Source: Ariolimax columbianus
Taxonomy: Eukaryota; Mollusca; Gastropoda; Stylommatophora; Arionidae
Direction: 5' to 3'
Assembly: GCA_036924085.1 (NCBI GenBank)
Contig: JAVGWX010000006.1
Coordinates: forward strand, 36,507,533 to 36,571,532
Length of the DNA stretch: 64,000 nt
Part shown: positions 45,291 to 56,517 of the stretch, piece by piece
Numbering within the stretch: the first letter of the stretch is position 1
How the letters are laid out: every line of letters begins with the position of its first letter
The notes under the pieces: generated by a model
What the model was told of the DNA's origin: nothing
Database searches by the model: none
Seen by the model: only the letters and a program-made list of their open reading frames with translations
Made by a program: the position numbers and the translations under genes

Positions 45291-45944
45291 CCAATAAAAG
45301 AAGCACATGTCAGAAAATATGCACTTGTCAGAAGGGACCCCACACACCAAAACAATCTAGAACACATGCCCACTGCATCAAAGCTCTCTAGAGACCACCT
45401 GATCCAAAGACAGAAGCGAGCGAAACAGACTGTGATAAACTACTAACTACCTACGTGTCACTTCATAAAGAAGTAAGAAGTTTCAAGTTCGGCCCTTATG
45501 GTGGTTTCAGTTTCAGACCACTGTAGAGCGTCACATGATCGCAAATGTAAATACTAAACAACCAGGTGTGTAACTTTGGTATAATACATTTATAAGGCGC
45601 ATGCAATATTAAAGAAGTTTGACTACGTATAGCAAATAAGTTTTTTGTAACTTTAGTGTTTGCTATTTTTTTGTTGTATAAAATGGAATATAATAGTAAG
45701 TGACGTTAAGTTCTGAAAATTCCTCTTTAAATTATTTAAGAAAGTTTGCGTTTCAAATAGATTTACTTTATTTTGTTTAAGTAGAGGGATTTCAAAAGCA
45801 GACACGGATGTCAGTGATGAAGTGTTAGGGAATTGATTGTATTTAAATCGGCTCTCATCTTTGCTGCCTTTTCTGTCCCTAGCATTAAGATAGGTATCCT
45901 TTTGCATCTAGGTCGTCTGGAGCGTATCAGTAGTAAGGCATCAC
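45291..45944. other. No gene seen
   Basis: AT-rich spacer leading into the 42-bp array. Confidence 0.55.
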
Positions 45945-46855
45945 TCAACGTGTGGGTGATGTGTCTTGGACATGTTGGGGCATTACTCAGCGTGTGGGTG
46001 ATGTGTCTTGGACATGTTGGGGCATTACTCAGCGTGTGGGTGATGTGTCTTGGACATGTTGGGGCATTACTCAACGTGTGGGTGATGTGTCTTGGACATG
46101 TTGGGGCGTCACTCAGCGTGTGGGTGATGTGTCTTGAGCATGTTTGGATATCACTCAGCGTGTGGATGATGTGTCAATACATTTTGGGGCATCACTTAGC
46201 GTGTAGGTGATGTTTCAAGGCATGGTGGTGTATCCCTCAGCGTGTTAGTGATGTGTCTTGAGGATGTTGAGGCATCACTCAGCGTGTGGGTGATGTGTCT
46301 TGGTCATGTTGGGGCATGTTAGGGCATCACCCAGCGTGTGGGTGTTGTGTCTTGAACATGTTGGCGCATGTTAGGGCATCACTCAGCATCTGGGTGATGT
46401 GTCTTGGACATGTTGAAGCATCACTCAGCGTGTGGGTGATGTGTCTTAGACATGTTGGGGCATCACTCAGCATGTGGGTGATGTGTCTTGTACATGTTGA
46501 GGCAGCATGTGGGTGATGTGTCTTGGACATGTTGGGGCATCAGTCAGCGTGTGGGTGATGTGTCTTGGGGATGTTGGGGCATCACTCAGCGTGTCGGTGA
46601 TGTGTCTTGGACATGTTGAGGCATCACTCAGCGTGTCGGTGATGTGTCGTGTACATGTAGAGGCAGCATGTGGGTGATGTGTCTCGGACATGTTGAGGCA
46701 GCATGTGGGTGATGTGTCTTAGACATGTTGGGGCATCACTCAGCGTGTCGGTGATGTGTCTTGGACATGTTGAGGCATCACTCAGCGTGTCGGTGATGTG
46801 TCTTGGGGATGTCGGGGCATTACTCAGCGTGTGGGTGATGTGTCTTTGGCATGTT
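45945..46855. repeat. 42-bp minisatellite, about 21 copies
   Basis: Unit GTTGGGGCATTACTCAGCGT plus GTGGGTGATGTGTCTTGGAC and AT, with deletions that make short units near 46300-46370, 46500 and 46690. Since 42 is a multiple of 3, 14-residue repeats (HVGALLSVWVMCLG) appear in several frames. Confidence 0.93.
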
Positions 46856-46879
46856 GCCAACCGGGCAAGGACCAATCGC

Positions 46880-47010
46880 TCGTGAACGATGTGTTAGCCG
46901 ATTATTGGCCCGTCTGTACATTTACTAGAAACACTAAAACCAGCACTGTCAGTAAACATGGCGACATACGTCAATCTCACAAAGTTCAGACGTATGCGTA
47001 GGTACTGCAA
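46880..47010. repeat. Dispersed repeat related to the LINE-C target at 28985/30430
   Basis: GTCTGTACATTTA, CCAGCACTGTCAGTAAACA, ACGTCAATC and AAAGTTCAGACGT parallel the split copy around LINE-C (28985-29042 plus 30430-30520). Confidence 0.5.
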
Positions 47011-47194
47011 GTCTTTCCCCTCTCTTAAGTAGTTATATGATCAAGGCAGACCTTTTTCACACATACGATTACCAATAGTCCCCCTCGGTTTTATCTACTT
47101 CAACCTATGTCCCTGTGTTAGTAGACAAATTGGGAAAGTATTTTTTTTTCTCATGTACCAGATGTGTTAGCAATGCTCCTGTCGTTCAGTATTT

Positions 47195-47525
47195 CTTCAG
47201 TATCTCACTATCCGCATCTATCCACCTTTTTCTTGGTCCATCATGCTTTGTAACCCTTTTGTCTGGTGTTGTATATCCCCAAAGCTGATAGATTTTGTTG
47301 TATTATTGACAGGTGTTGGAATCACTTCAATTTTTGCCTATGTATGCTATGCATGATGTTGAACCCACCTTCTGTTTGATTTCTTGGATTCGTACTCTGC
47401 CCAGTCGTGTGGCCCCGACAGCCATTCTCAAACACCTCACTTCACATACCATGATTTTTCTTCCTTGCGTCTTGGTGAGTCCATGTCTGACACTGGTAGC
47501 AGAGCGTTGGTATATAAATAATGTT
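47195..47525 (-). mobile_element. LINE-F: RT C-terminal fragment
   Basis: Minus strand: NIIYIPTLCYQCQTWTH, later DGPRKRWIDADSEI. Frameshifts throughout. The TCTGACACTGGTAGCAGAGCG mark fits the LINE-F consensus. Confidence 0.62.
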
Positions 47526-47533
47526 CATCAACT

Positions 47534-47894
47534 GGGATCAAGATGCGGAGCAGCGCATGAGCTGCAGTGGTCAGCGACCCATAGCTGACTGCTAGCGTCA
47601 GGACCAACGAACCAGGGCTGCCAAGACCCTTCTACACCTACACGCGGTGATCCTAGATAACAGGTTGCAGCAGGGCAGACTGGCTAAGGAGAAGAGATCA
47701 AAGAGGGAATGCTAACCCGTTACTCAAAAAATGCTTGCTGAAATCGGATGTGTTGGAGCGAAAGGTGCAAATATCGCAGTCAAGCTGTAAACTACGACAC
47801 AACGCATTCCGTTCTCTGGATTACATTCTGCTACTTAAGCCCTTTCAGGGTTTGGTAGCGGGAGATTGAGAACGAACGAAGAAGAAGAAGAAGA
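47534..47894 (+). mobile_element. SINE-1, full length, plus strand
   Basis: Begins GGGATCAAGATGCGGAGCAG and ends GAACGAACGAAGAAGAAGAAG. This is the only plus-strand copy here. It sits back to back with the minus-strand half copy at 47895, forming a long inverted repeat. Confidence 0.92.
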
Positions 47895-48065
47895 CGATCC
47901 CTTCTCCTTATCCACTCTGCCCTGCTGCAGCCTGTTATCCAAGATCACCGCGTGGAGGTGTAGAAGGGTCTTTGCAGCTTTGGTTCGCTGGCCCTGACGC
48001 TAGCAGTCAGCTATGAGTCGCTGACAACTGCAGCTCATGCGCTGCTCAGCAACTTGATCCCGTCT
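47895..48065 (-). mobile_element. SINE-1 5' half, inverted relative to 47534
   Basis: From ATCCCTTCTCCTTATCC to CAACTTGATCCC it is the reverse complement of about the first 170 bp of the 47534 copy, near 88% by eye. No GAA tail. Confidence 0.85.
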
Positions 48066-48880
48066 ATCTGTAAAGCATTGCCTTATGAGTAATAATATCT
48101 GGTATTTGTCACGTCACTTGTCGAATCATTTGGTTTGCTATCTCTTGATGAGGTATACCACTGGTGTTGTGTCTACTTGTCTCCTAATATCTTCGTTCCT
48201 GATTCTATCCATTCTTATTACATCAAACATTCTGTGCAAGCATTTCCTCTCTGTTGTAACGACGTTTCTTTTATCTTTGTTTGTTAATGTCCAATTCTAG
48301 CACTGATAACACAATGTAGGTAGGAATATCGTGTTGCGTAGCGTTCTTTTTGTATCCATTGCCTCGTGCTTAAATGGTAATTTCGGGGTCATTTTCCAAA
48401 TCATTAGACTTGTTTGTTTTTCATCTATTTTGTATTTTGGTGTCGCCTTTTCGATCTGCTAATCTACTACCCAGATAGGTGAAATTTTTCACTTGTTTTA
48501 CTAGTTAGTTTTGTATGAATATTGCTATTTCCATTTCATTTCTTGCAAATGTCATAATTTCGGTTTTCTCTGTATTGATTTTCATATTGTAACCCGTAAA
48601 GACCTGGCTTTGTTGCTGCAGTTGTTTTTCTAAGGTTGCTATTTGTGTTTGGTCATCAGCAAAGAGTTCATTTAAGTAATCGCTGAGATTGTTTCCCTCA
48701 CTAATAATGGCTTTTTGTTACATATTGCGTCTATATATATGATAAACAGTAAAGGAGATAGTACACAACCTTGCGGTTCACCGGATCTTATATGAAATCG
48801 TTCTGAATACCCTGCGTTTGTTCTTACTGTACATTGGCTCTGTTTACATAAAGACTTTTACATAGGTAAATAAATGTTTA
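48066..48880 (-). mobile_element. LINE-E relative: RT fragment
   Basis: Minus strand from about 48820: GYSERFHIRSGEPQGCVLSP (RT motif B), L-L-F-I-I-Y-I-D, then FADDQTQIATLEKQLQQQSQ (motif C, after a frameshift), MKINTEKTEIMTFARNE, FTYLGSRLADRK, then MFDVIRMDRIRNEDIRRQVD. The same order as LINE-E at 25909-26345 and 23840-24261. Several stops. Confidence 0.83.
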
Positions 48881-49350
48881 GTTAGCGAAATTTTAAATTA
48901 CTCCATAACGTTCTAAATGTTGTCCATAGTTGAATCTATTCACTCGATGGATTACCGGCTCTTGGTCTACTGATCGTACTCAATTGTTTTCACAGCTAGT
49001 TGTTTGAGCGGGAAGATTACATTAGTACAACACCTGTTTATTCTAAATACCTTCTATGCTTCGTGTAGCAGCTGCAGTATGCAGAACTACCGTAGTAGAT
49101 CGAACAAGGCATCTACACTAACTATATACTATCTGTCAATCAATTTCCAATGACATTAATTGAAATTAAAACACAACAATGAAACTTTCTTTCTACACGT
49201 TCACAGCTGACTCTCCAATCTTCACTCAAATGAAAACCTTTCTGACTGTGAGAAATATGATCTAAAACTAAAATAAACTTGATTACGAACTGTAATTTCT
49301 ACTGTTTTGTGCACCATGAAAAGAATGTTAATTACGGGTTGTAGTAGCTT
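48881..49350. other. No gene seen
   Basis: AT-rich DNA. Confidence 0.5.
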
Positions 49351-49354
49351 TTCT

Positions 49355-49616
49355 TACATCCCGAGCATGCTGATGAAGATGGACCGGGGTCCTCCAAGCA
49401 GTTGTGTTATTCTTTGCTTCATCTGCGTGTCGCTCAATACTACTGGGATCACGTCAATCCCTTCTTTTGTTAAACAGCCTGTTTCCAGGGACGGCTACGA
49501 GGAAGCCAAGATGACGGTCTTGTTCAGTATATTTTGCCTGACCCTGGCTAACATGTCTGATCAGTATATTTTACCTGATCAGACGTTCGTATTCCTCACC
49601 ATGAACCCGTGTTAAC
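49355..49616 (-). mobile_element. Family T copy with two core units
   Basis: Reverse complement starts CGTCTGATCAGGTAAAATAT, has two 38-bp core units, then AACAAGACCGTCATC, GAGCGACACGCAGATGAAGC and ACACAACTGCTTGGAGGACC. The 3' body is about 200 bp. See 50886, 55110 and 58548. Confidence 0.82.
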
Positions 49617-49657
49617 TTTGTCAGAGGTCCGGATTCATTTCAGTTACCCAAGTGGAC

Positions 49658-49885
49658 AGCGTGGCCTAGTGGTTAAGTGGTACGGCTCACAACCCGAAGG
49701 TGCTGGGTTCGATCCCCATCACGGCACCGGCCGTTACCTCGGGGAAGCAAACCCTTAGAAAATGCAGGAAGAAGCAGACCCTTACATAAAATGCATGCTG
49801 AAGTCGGATGCACTGGGCTGACAGGCGCAAAATAAAAACCACAGTGCAACGCACGCCTGTATCAGTGGGAACATGTGCAAGCTGC
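49658..49885 (+). mobile_element. SINE-2: tRNA-derived SINE
   Basis: AGCGTGGCCTAGTGGTTAAG (A box) and GCTGGGTTCGATCCCC (B box) with about 40 bp spacing, then ACCTCGGGGAAGCAAACCC. The middle part TGCATGCTGAAGTCGGATGC and AGGCGCAAAATA parallels the SINE-1 core. Copy 2 at 61112. Confidence 0.9.
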
Positions 49886-49955
49886 TATTAGAACTTGAAA
49901 ATTTTTTCTGGATCCTTGGTGTTGGTCAAATTTATTCTCAAAATGGGTTTCTGCG

Positions 49956-50200
49956 TCGCTGTGAAGATTATCTAAGGTCTCAGCCTGACGTGGGCAACGA
50001 CCAACATGTGAAGATTATCTAAGGTCTCAGGTTGACGTGGGCAACGACCAACATGTGAAGATTATCTAAGGTCTCAGGTTGACGTGGGTAACGACCAACA
50101 TGTGAAGATTATCTAAGGTCTCAGGTTGACGTGGGCATTGACCAACATGTGAAGATTATCTAAGGTCTCAGCTTGACGCAGGCAACGACCAACATGTGGT
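49956..50200. repeat. 47-bp minisatellite, 5 copies
   Basis: Unit CATGTGAAGATTATCTAAGG plus TCTCAGGTTGACGTGGGCAA and CGACCAA. Confidence 0.92.
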
Positions 50201-50344
50201 CAGTATCACAGTCAGTACTGGCCCACGGAGACGAATATCTACAAAAAGTTTTTCAGAAATCTTGAAGAACTCTACACTACGGCAACCTTTATTCAGAGAA
50301 CTGGACTTCACGTGCAGACGTAACGAGAAAAAGCATGGCAAACA

Positions 50345-50473
50345 TGAAGAAGAAGAAGAAAAAGAAGAAGTAGAAGAAGAAGAAGAAAAATAAGAAGAAG
50401 AAGAAGAAGAGGAAGAAGAAGCAGAAGAAGAAGAAGCAGAAGATTAAGAAGACGAAAAAGAAGAAGAAGAATT
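50345..50473. repeat. (GAA)n microsatellite
   Basis: About 130 bp of GAAGAA with a few interruptions. It may be an expanded retroposon tail, but no element is recognisable upstream. Confidence 0.9.
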
Positions 50474-50885
50474 CTTAGATTCTTAGTAGACCTGTACTTC
50501 TGTATGTCCCAGCTCTGGTATGAGCTGGATGTAGCCGAGAGAAGGATTTACTGCTTAGCGGGCTAGGTTCGAGCTGCTTAATACTCCACTCCGTTGGGAC
50601 AATTGCTTACGGGGGGCGGTTAACCGATCTGAGAGCTCATCTCAATAGATTCAAACACTAGAGCAAAGTAGACCCACAGCTTGTTAGGTGCCACATATAT
50701 GCTGCTCAAAACCAACCCCTAACAATGGCCGGTGTTATGCTATGTCACACAGTTAGTCCCCTCTTAAGACATGCTCTCTGTGAGGCAGTGGTGCTATTCT
50801 TGTCCTATTCATACATGACGACCCGTCAGACCAATCGGGAAGAAGAATGTTTTGCTCTAAATGCGCTGTTTTTACGTTTGGGGAG
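50474..50885. other. No recognised gene
   Basis: Follows the GAA run. TTTGGGGAGAGGAG just before family T resembles TTGAGAGGGGAGG before the 55110 copy, so family T may extend a little leftward. Confidence 0.45.
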
Positions 50886-52210
50886 AGGAGACTAACGCCT
50901 GGTCAGGAAAAACATATAGATCGGACAATGTTAGTCAGGGTCAGGTAAAACATACAGATCAGACAATGTTAGTCAGAGTCAGGTAAAACATACTCATCAG
51001 ACAATGTTAGTCAGGGCCAGGTACAACATACTGATCAGACATTGCTAGTCAGGGCCAGGTAAAACATATAGATCAGACAATGTTAGTCAGGGCCAGGTAA
51101 AACATACTGATCAGACAATGCTAGTCAGGGTCAGGTAAAACATACTCATCAGACAATACTAGTCAGGGTCAGGTAAAACATACTGATCAGACAATGTTAG
51201 TCAGAGACAGGTAAAACATACTCATCAGACAATGTTAGTCAGGGCCAGGTACAACATACTGATCAGACATTGCTAGTCAGGGCCAGGTAAAACATATAGA
51301 TCAGACAATGTTAGTCAGGGCCAGGTAAAATATACTGATCAGACAATGTTAGACAGAGTCAGGAAAATCATACTGATCAGACAATGTTAGTCGGGGTCAG
51401 GTAAAACATACTGATCAGACAATGCTAGTCAGGGTCAGGTAAAACATACTCATCAGACAATGTTAGTCAGGGCCAGGTACAACATACTGATCAGACATTG
51501 CTAGTCAGGGCCAGGTAAAACATATAAATCAGACAATGTTAGTCAGGGCCATGTAAAACATACTGATCAGACAATGCTAGTCAGGGCCAGGTAAAACATA
51601 CTGATCAGACAATGTTAGTCAGGGCCAGGTAAAACATACTGATCAGACAATGTTAGTCAGAGTCAGGAAAAACATACTGATCAGACAATGTTAGTCAGGG
51701 TCAGTTAAACATACTGATCAAACAATGCTAGTCAGAGTCAGGTAAAACATACTGATCAGACAATGCTAGTCAGGGTCAGGTAAAACATACTCATCAGACA
51801 ATGTTAGTCAGAGTTAGGTAAAACATACTGATCAGACAATTTTAGTCAGGGCCAGGTAAAACATACTGATCAGACAATGCTAGTCAGGGTCAGGTAAACC
51901 ATACTGATCAGACAATGTTAGTCAGAGTCAGGTAAACCATACTGTTCAGACAATGTTTGTCATGCCCAGACGAAATGTACTGACTAAGATCTCCACCTCA
52001 CTTACACTTAGTACTTTCTCGAAACAGACTGTTTCATGGCAGTCTGACTAACAAGGTCGGGGATCGACCTGATGAAGCCAAGCATAGAGCAACCGCTTGG
52101 AGGACCTCGGTTTGCCTTTATCAGCGCGCTCGGAATGGGAGAAAACTACCGCAAACCGCAACCTAACTTCCTTTTCAAGGCACACACAAAAATTAAAGTT
52201 ACTCATCGTG
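50886..52210 (+). mobile_element. Family T copy with about 28 core units
   Basis: Starts GACTAACGCCTGGTCAGG, then about 28 units of 38 bp (GGTCAGGTAAAACATACTGA plus TCAGACAATGTTAGTCAG), then a 3' body: GACTAAGATCTCCACCTCAC, AACAAGGTCGGGGATCGACC, GATGAAGCCAAGCATAGAGC, CTTGGAGGACCTCGG, ATCAGCGCGCTCGGAATGGG. Unit variants alternate (CTAGTC/TTAGTC, TACTCATC/TACTGATC). Confidence 0.87.
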
Positions 52211-52604
52211 AATATGCAATAACAACAATAACAACAATATAATAAAAGGGAATATATGTTTTAAAGTTTGTTAGACCTTCTGGTTTTCTTTTCTTAGAGC
52301 TTCAACGAGTCTAAGTCTGGCACTGGTTTTGACCATGTGCTTCTACAAGACGTTATGCGCTCATTTTGGGACTAAGAACTTGGAAACAAAAACAGCTTCA
52401 CGTCTTTATTTTTGCTTTTAATGTTTTTTAATGAAATAAAACATTATTTTACTAAATTATTTCTTCTATTTCTTAAATATTTTACTTCATTAAGATGGAG
52501 ATGATTTCGTATGTTTCGTACACAATGTTTTTGTTCAGGACAAGATCACAATTAACATACATAACGAACAACAAAAAAGAAACTGAAGTAATAGATAGTC
52601 TATC
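52211..52604. other. No gene seen
   Basis: AT-rich. Confidence 0.5.
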
Positions 52605-52670
52605 AATTTGTCTGGATCGAGCTGGGCTTATATTCCATAATCGCAAGTGTTGAATGACGAAAGGCCCTAA

Positions 52671-52752
<82 letters not shown>

Positions 52753-52830
52753 AGCAAGGCGCTTCAGTCATTTGGAGGTTCGGCTCTCGAATCCCGAGCT
52801 GTACATCACTTCACTTTTTTTGTGTTGTGC
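52605..52830. repeat. Dispersed repeat (see 10685) split by a (CT)n run
   Basis: The CT run at 52675-52748 lies between CCTAATGCC and TTGTAGCAAGGCGCTTCAG. The rest matches 10685-10935. The GGTTCGGCTCTCGAATCCCG stretch is B-box-like. Confidence 0.6.
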
Positions 52831-52907
52831 GTTGTGCGAAAACTGATTTGTTATGGCCACTTCTCGAGGTCCATGGGCCATATAAATACGATACTTTTGT
52901 TGTTGCT

Positions 52908-53050
52908 TAGATGTTTGCCTCACTAGTTTCTACTGGCGGAGGTGCGCTTTTTTCCACCCCATGCCGTAGTCCATTGGGCGATATCAGGACGCATTAACCA
53001 GTGCTTGGATGCATGTGTGTATCTGTATGTACCTAACCTAGTGTTTCAGT
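52908..53050. repeat. Dispersed repeat shared with 41950-42110
   Basis: See 41950. Confidence 0.78.
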
Positions 53051-53340
53051 GATGCAAAAGTGTGTCATGCTATTTGTTGATCCTTTAGTTGACCCTTCTT
53101 GTCATTGTTAGGTGGTTTCCAATTTTTTTTCTTTCCTTTTTTCTTTCTCTCTTTTTTAAAAAAAAATGTTGGTACTCTATCCGGTTTTGGAGGCTCTGTT
53201 TTACTTTCCATTTCCAGGGATTGGGGTGCCAAAAATTGGGAATGGGTATTTTTATTAGTATGTCCACCACTTTTATCTCTTTTCTTTTTTTTCTCATAAA
53301 ATAGATAGGGACCTTTTTTTTTCTTCTTTTTTTTTCTTTT
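53051..53340. other. No gene; T/C-rich with homopolymers
   Basis: TTTTTTCTTTCC runs at 53120-53160 and 53275-53340. Confidence 0.6.
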
Positions 53341-53344
53341 TTGC

Positions 53345-53540
53345 GCAATACATGGCAACCGAAGGCGAGGAGGTCCGGGAAAACGATGGGAAGATAACAT
53401 CCATGAATGGACTAACCTACGAGACGAGGAGGGTACAAAAAGTAATCGCAGTCATAGAGGGATGGCAGATGTTTGTGGAGGTGTCAGCAGGGGTGCCCCA
53501 ACGACCTCAATAGGTCACAGGATGAACTGAACTGAACGTT
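53345..53540 (+). mobile_element. LINE-C relative: 3'-terminal fragment
   Basis: With frameshifts: N-D-G-K-I/W-E-D-N-I-type H-E-W-T-N-L, DEEG, H-R-G-M-A-D, GAPTTSIGHRMN, and a 3' end GGATGAACTGAACTGAACG, the counterpart of GATGACCTGACCTGA in LINE-C. A diverged subfamily. Confidence 0.65.
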
Positions 53541-54231
53541 ATGTTACTCGGGTGCAGGTAAATACCTGTTTCGTGCTAGTTGTTACGAACATTCTGAGTT
53601 TACAACTCGTTGCCTCGAAGTGTCTACATATGATACACCCTTCCTTACCCCTCAAGTCTGTCTCATTCAACAATGGTACTCGCATACATCCTGCATCCCC
53701 ACTGTCAATAACTAGAGTGACGATTTGTCACGGTCAGATACTGATCAAGATCCCCGCCTAACTTCCAGTTCCGTGCCCATAGAAATAGGCTGATATCGAC
53801 ACTATAATCCGTAAAGTGGTGAGCTTTCTTGACAGCTTCGTATTGCACTACAGCTAGAAGGATTACTGTTCACCTTCTCAAGTACACAACGTGATGCATG
53901 AAGAACCACTGTAACCAGCTGCCCCAGAAATGTCAGGCGTTAACTCGACTCAGTACTAGTAGCTTCCAATAATAACAATCAAATATACTACTTTTAACCA
54001 ACATGCACAAATCAACAAAGCCCGCGCCAGTCAAGATCTGAAAGTTGACACACTGAATGATGGCACGAAATGATACATGACCCAGGGAAAAGGTTCAGCA
54101 GCAACCTGCCCCTGGACATCACTTATCCTACCCACTTTAGAATATAATAAATAGACTTCGAACTGGCGTATCACGATGTAGGGAGAACATGACAAAATGA
54201 AATCTCTCAGACGGCGTTATCTTTGACCGCA
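53541..54231. other. No gene seen
   Basis: Unique-looking DNA without motifs. Confidence 0.5.
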
Positions 54232-54242
54232 GGGCGTTGTAC

Positions 54243-54656
54243 TTCTTCTTCGTACAGACAGTAACCATTTTTTTTCCAAAAAAGCGGCGGTCATCCTGAG
54301 GCTCTCGACACTGCCAAAGAGCTTGTCTTGCAGTTCCACTGGTGATGGCCACATCTGCTCTCTCTGACCCTCGTATGTCGGGCAGTTCTGCAGTAGATGT
54401 TCAGCGGTCATTTTACCGGTACCGCACGGGCATTCGTCGGTACCACCTATCTTTAATGTGTTGAATAGGTGGTACCTCAGTCTATTGTGGCCAGTGCGAA
54501 GTCTGAAGACAACGACCTGCTCTCTTCTGTTCAACTGGTAATAGGCAACGTTTTTGGTGTAACCAGTATGTTCGGTTTCCCATTTGGTCATGTATCTGGC
54601 TTTGATAAGCCGTTTTGACTCTTCGTACGTCATACTAGTATCTGTTTGTGGTAGTC
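54243..54656 (-). mobile_element. LINE-B: 414-bp 3' stub with 11-bp TSD
   Basis: The minus-strand frame is intact: MTYEESKRLIKARYMTKWET, QLNRREQVVVFRLRTGHNRL, ECPCGTGKMTAEHLLQNCP. It keeps the W at the site mutated to stop at 25550. GGGCGTTGTAC flanks it (54232-54242 and 54657-54667). Short GAA tail (plus strand ACTTCTTCTTC). Confidence 0.94.
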
Positions 54657-54667
54657 GGGCGTTGTAC

Positions 54668-55105
54668 GATCCAGGTCATCTGATGATTGGTCAAACCTTC
54701 CGGATACATTTGAGCGATATGCTGAAGACGAATGATATGGCAATTTAAGTCACTTAACACTGAATGAACGATTTCTGACCTGGTTAAAAATACACACACG
54801 AGCAGGATTATTATATAACCAATTGAATAAGACTGGTTTCTATTCCTCACCTCGACATGCTGAGGTTTATTTAGCAGAGCATGTGTTAGTTGTCCATCCC
54901 AATCGATAATGGCGACATTAGCAGGTGGTTTTTTATTTGTGTTGAAAATGTAACGCGTTGTATTTCGTTTATAGTGAGAAAGTACCTTCGCTGGTCATCA
55001 TCTTTACTCTCTCGTCCCTAGCTACCTTGGACCAGTCATACGATGACCAATTAAGCCCACTAGGGGTAACTCAGGATGTAGGTACTCTGGTCTTACTTTC
55101 CTTGA
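54668..55105. other. No gene seen
   Basis: Spacer; AT-rich. Confidence 0.5.
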
Positions 55106-55109
55106 GAGG

Positions 55110-55385
55110 GGAGGAAAGCTAACGTCTTGGTCAGGTAAAACATACTGATCAGGCATGTTAGTCAGGGCCAGGTAAAACATACTGGCCAAGACCCTCACCT
55201 CGACTAACTTGTAGCCATGCCTGAAAATGGGCTGTTTTAATTAGCAGCCTGGCTAGCGAGGTGACGGATTGACGTGATCCCTATAGTTGCTAGCGACACG
55301 CAAATGAAGCCAAGCATAACAAAACTGCATGTAAAACCACTGTCCACCTTGATCAGCACGCTCTGGATGTGAGTAGCAGTGAAAA
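55110..55385 (+). mobile_element. Family T copy with two core units
   Basis: GCTAACGTCTTGGTCAGG, two units, then CCAAGACCCTCACCTCGAC, GCGACACGCAAATGAAGCCA and ATCAGCACGCTC. Shortest-core form with a complete 3' body. Confidence 0.85.
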
Positions 55386-55715
55386 TCTTAGATCTGCTAC
55401 AATGAATGCCCGAACAACTTTATCCTTGACGGTAGTGAAAATCTGAGGTAAGGTACAAGAATACGCGAGCAACTTTATCCTTGACGGCCGTTAACATTTG
55501 AGGTCTGCTACAATGAATGTCTAACAACTTTATCCTTGACGGCAGTGAACATTTGAGGTCTGCTACAATGAATGTCTAACAACTTTATCCTTGACGGCAG
55601 TGAAAATCTGAGGTCTGCTACAATGAATGTCTAACAACTTTATCCTTGACGGCATGGAAAATCTGAGGTCAGCTATAATGAATGTCTAACAACTTTATGC
55701 ATGACGGCAGTCTCA
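55379..55715. repeat. 55-bp minisatellite, about 6 copies
   Basis: Unit GTGAAAATCTGAGGTCTGCT plus ACAATGAATGTCTAACAACT and TTATCCTTGACGGCA. It starts at the end of the family T copy. Confidence 0.92.
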
Positions 55716-55806
55716 CATGGGACTTTGTTTACTTTAGACAAACATTATTTTAAAGTTGTTCTTTATAAATACGAGTTTAATTACTCGCATTTTCATAACA
55801 GTATTC

Positions 55807-56505
55807 TTATTATTATTCGTACGCTGTCAGGCGTCAACTTGTATTTGTTCGAAGAAAGCAGCTGCCATCCTGAGGCTGTCGACACTGCCATAAAGCTTGT
55901 CTAGTGTTGCCACTGGTGATGACCACATGTGCTTTCTCTGGTCCTCGTATGTCGTGCAGTGTTGCAGCAGATGTTCAGCGGTCATTTTCCCTATACCACA
56001 AGTGCATTCCTCAGTGCCACCTATCTTCAATTTATTGAATAGGTAGTACCTCAGTCTGTTGTGACCTGTGCGGAGTCTGAAGACCACGACCTGCTCTCTT
56101 CTGTTCAACTGATAATAGGCATCATTTTTTGTGTAGCCAGTATGTTCTGTTTCCAATTTGGCCATGTATCTGGCCCTAATAAGCCTGTTGGACTCTTCGT
56201 AGGTCACACTAGAATCTGTTTGTAGTAGTCTTGCACCTTCTTTTGTCAGTCTGTCTGCCTCCTCGTTGCCTTGAATGTTACAGTGGGATGGAACCCACTG
56301 TACCACTACTCTTTTTGGTGCGGACTGCTGGCATAGTTGACAGAGTACTGCTCTTAAATCATTAAGTTCAGTATTTTTCTGGCTTTTTAGTGTTGTAACT
56401 ACGGCCAGGGCATCTGTAAACAGAACTATCTGGCTTTCATTGCTTTCACCTGTCAGCATTGCTTTTACTGCAGCCTTCAGTGCCTCTGCCTCCGCTCTGA
56501 AATTG
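55807..56505 (-). mobile_element. LINE-B: RNase H and C-terminal region, 12-bp TSD
   Basis: The minus-strand frame is open over 233 codons: NFRAEAEALKAAV, LFTDALAVVTTL, VVVQWVPSHCNIQGNEEADR, then QLNRREQVVVFRLRTGHNRL and ECTCGIGKMTAEHLLQHC. Three of four RNase H acidic residues are kept; the first (YTDGS) lies beyond the truncation. ATAACAGTATTC flanks it (55795-55806 and 56506-56517). No stop, so recent. Confidence 0.95.
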
Positions 56506-56517
56506 ATAACAGTATTC

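Noticed and set aside
45833..46210. 125-codon frame of 14-residue repeats
   Set aside because: 42-bp minisatellite; several frames are open and all drift with unit deletions.
49658..49740. Functional tRNA gene
   Set aside because: A and B boxes are good, but the sequence continues into a SINE body that is repeated at 61112, and I cannot fold a proper acceptor stem.
53065..53400. Lys-rich 111- and 87-codon minus-strand frames
   Set aside because: Translations of T/C-rich homopolymer DNA.
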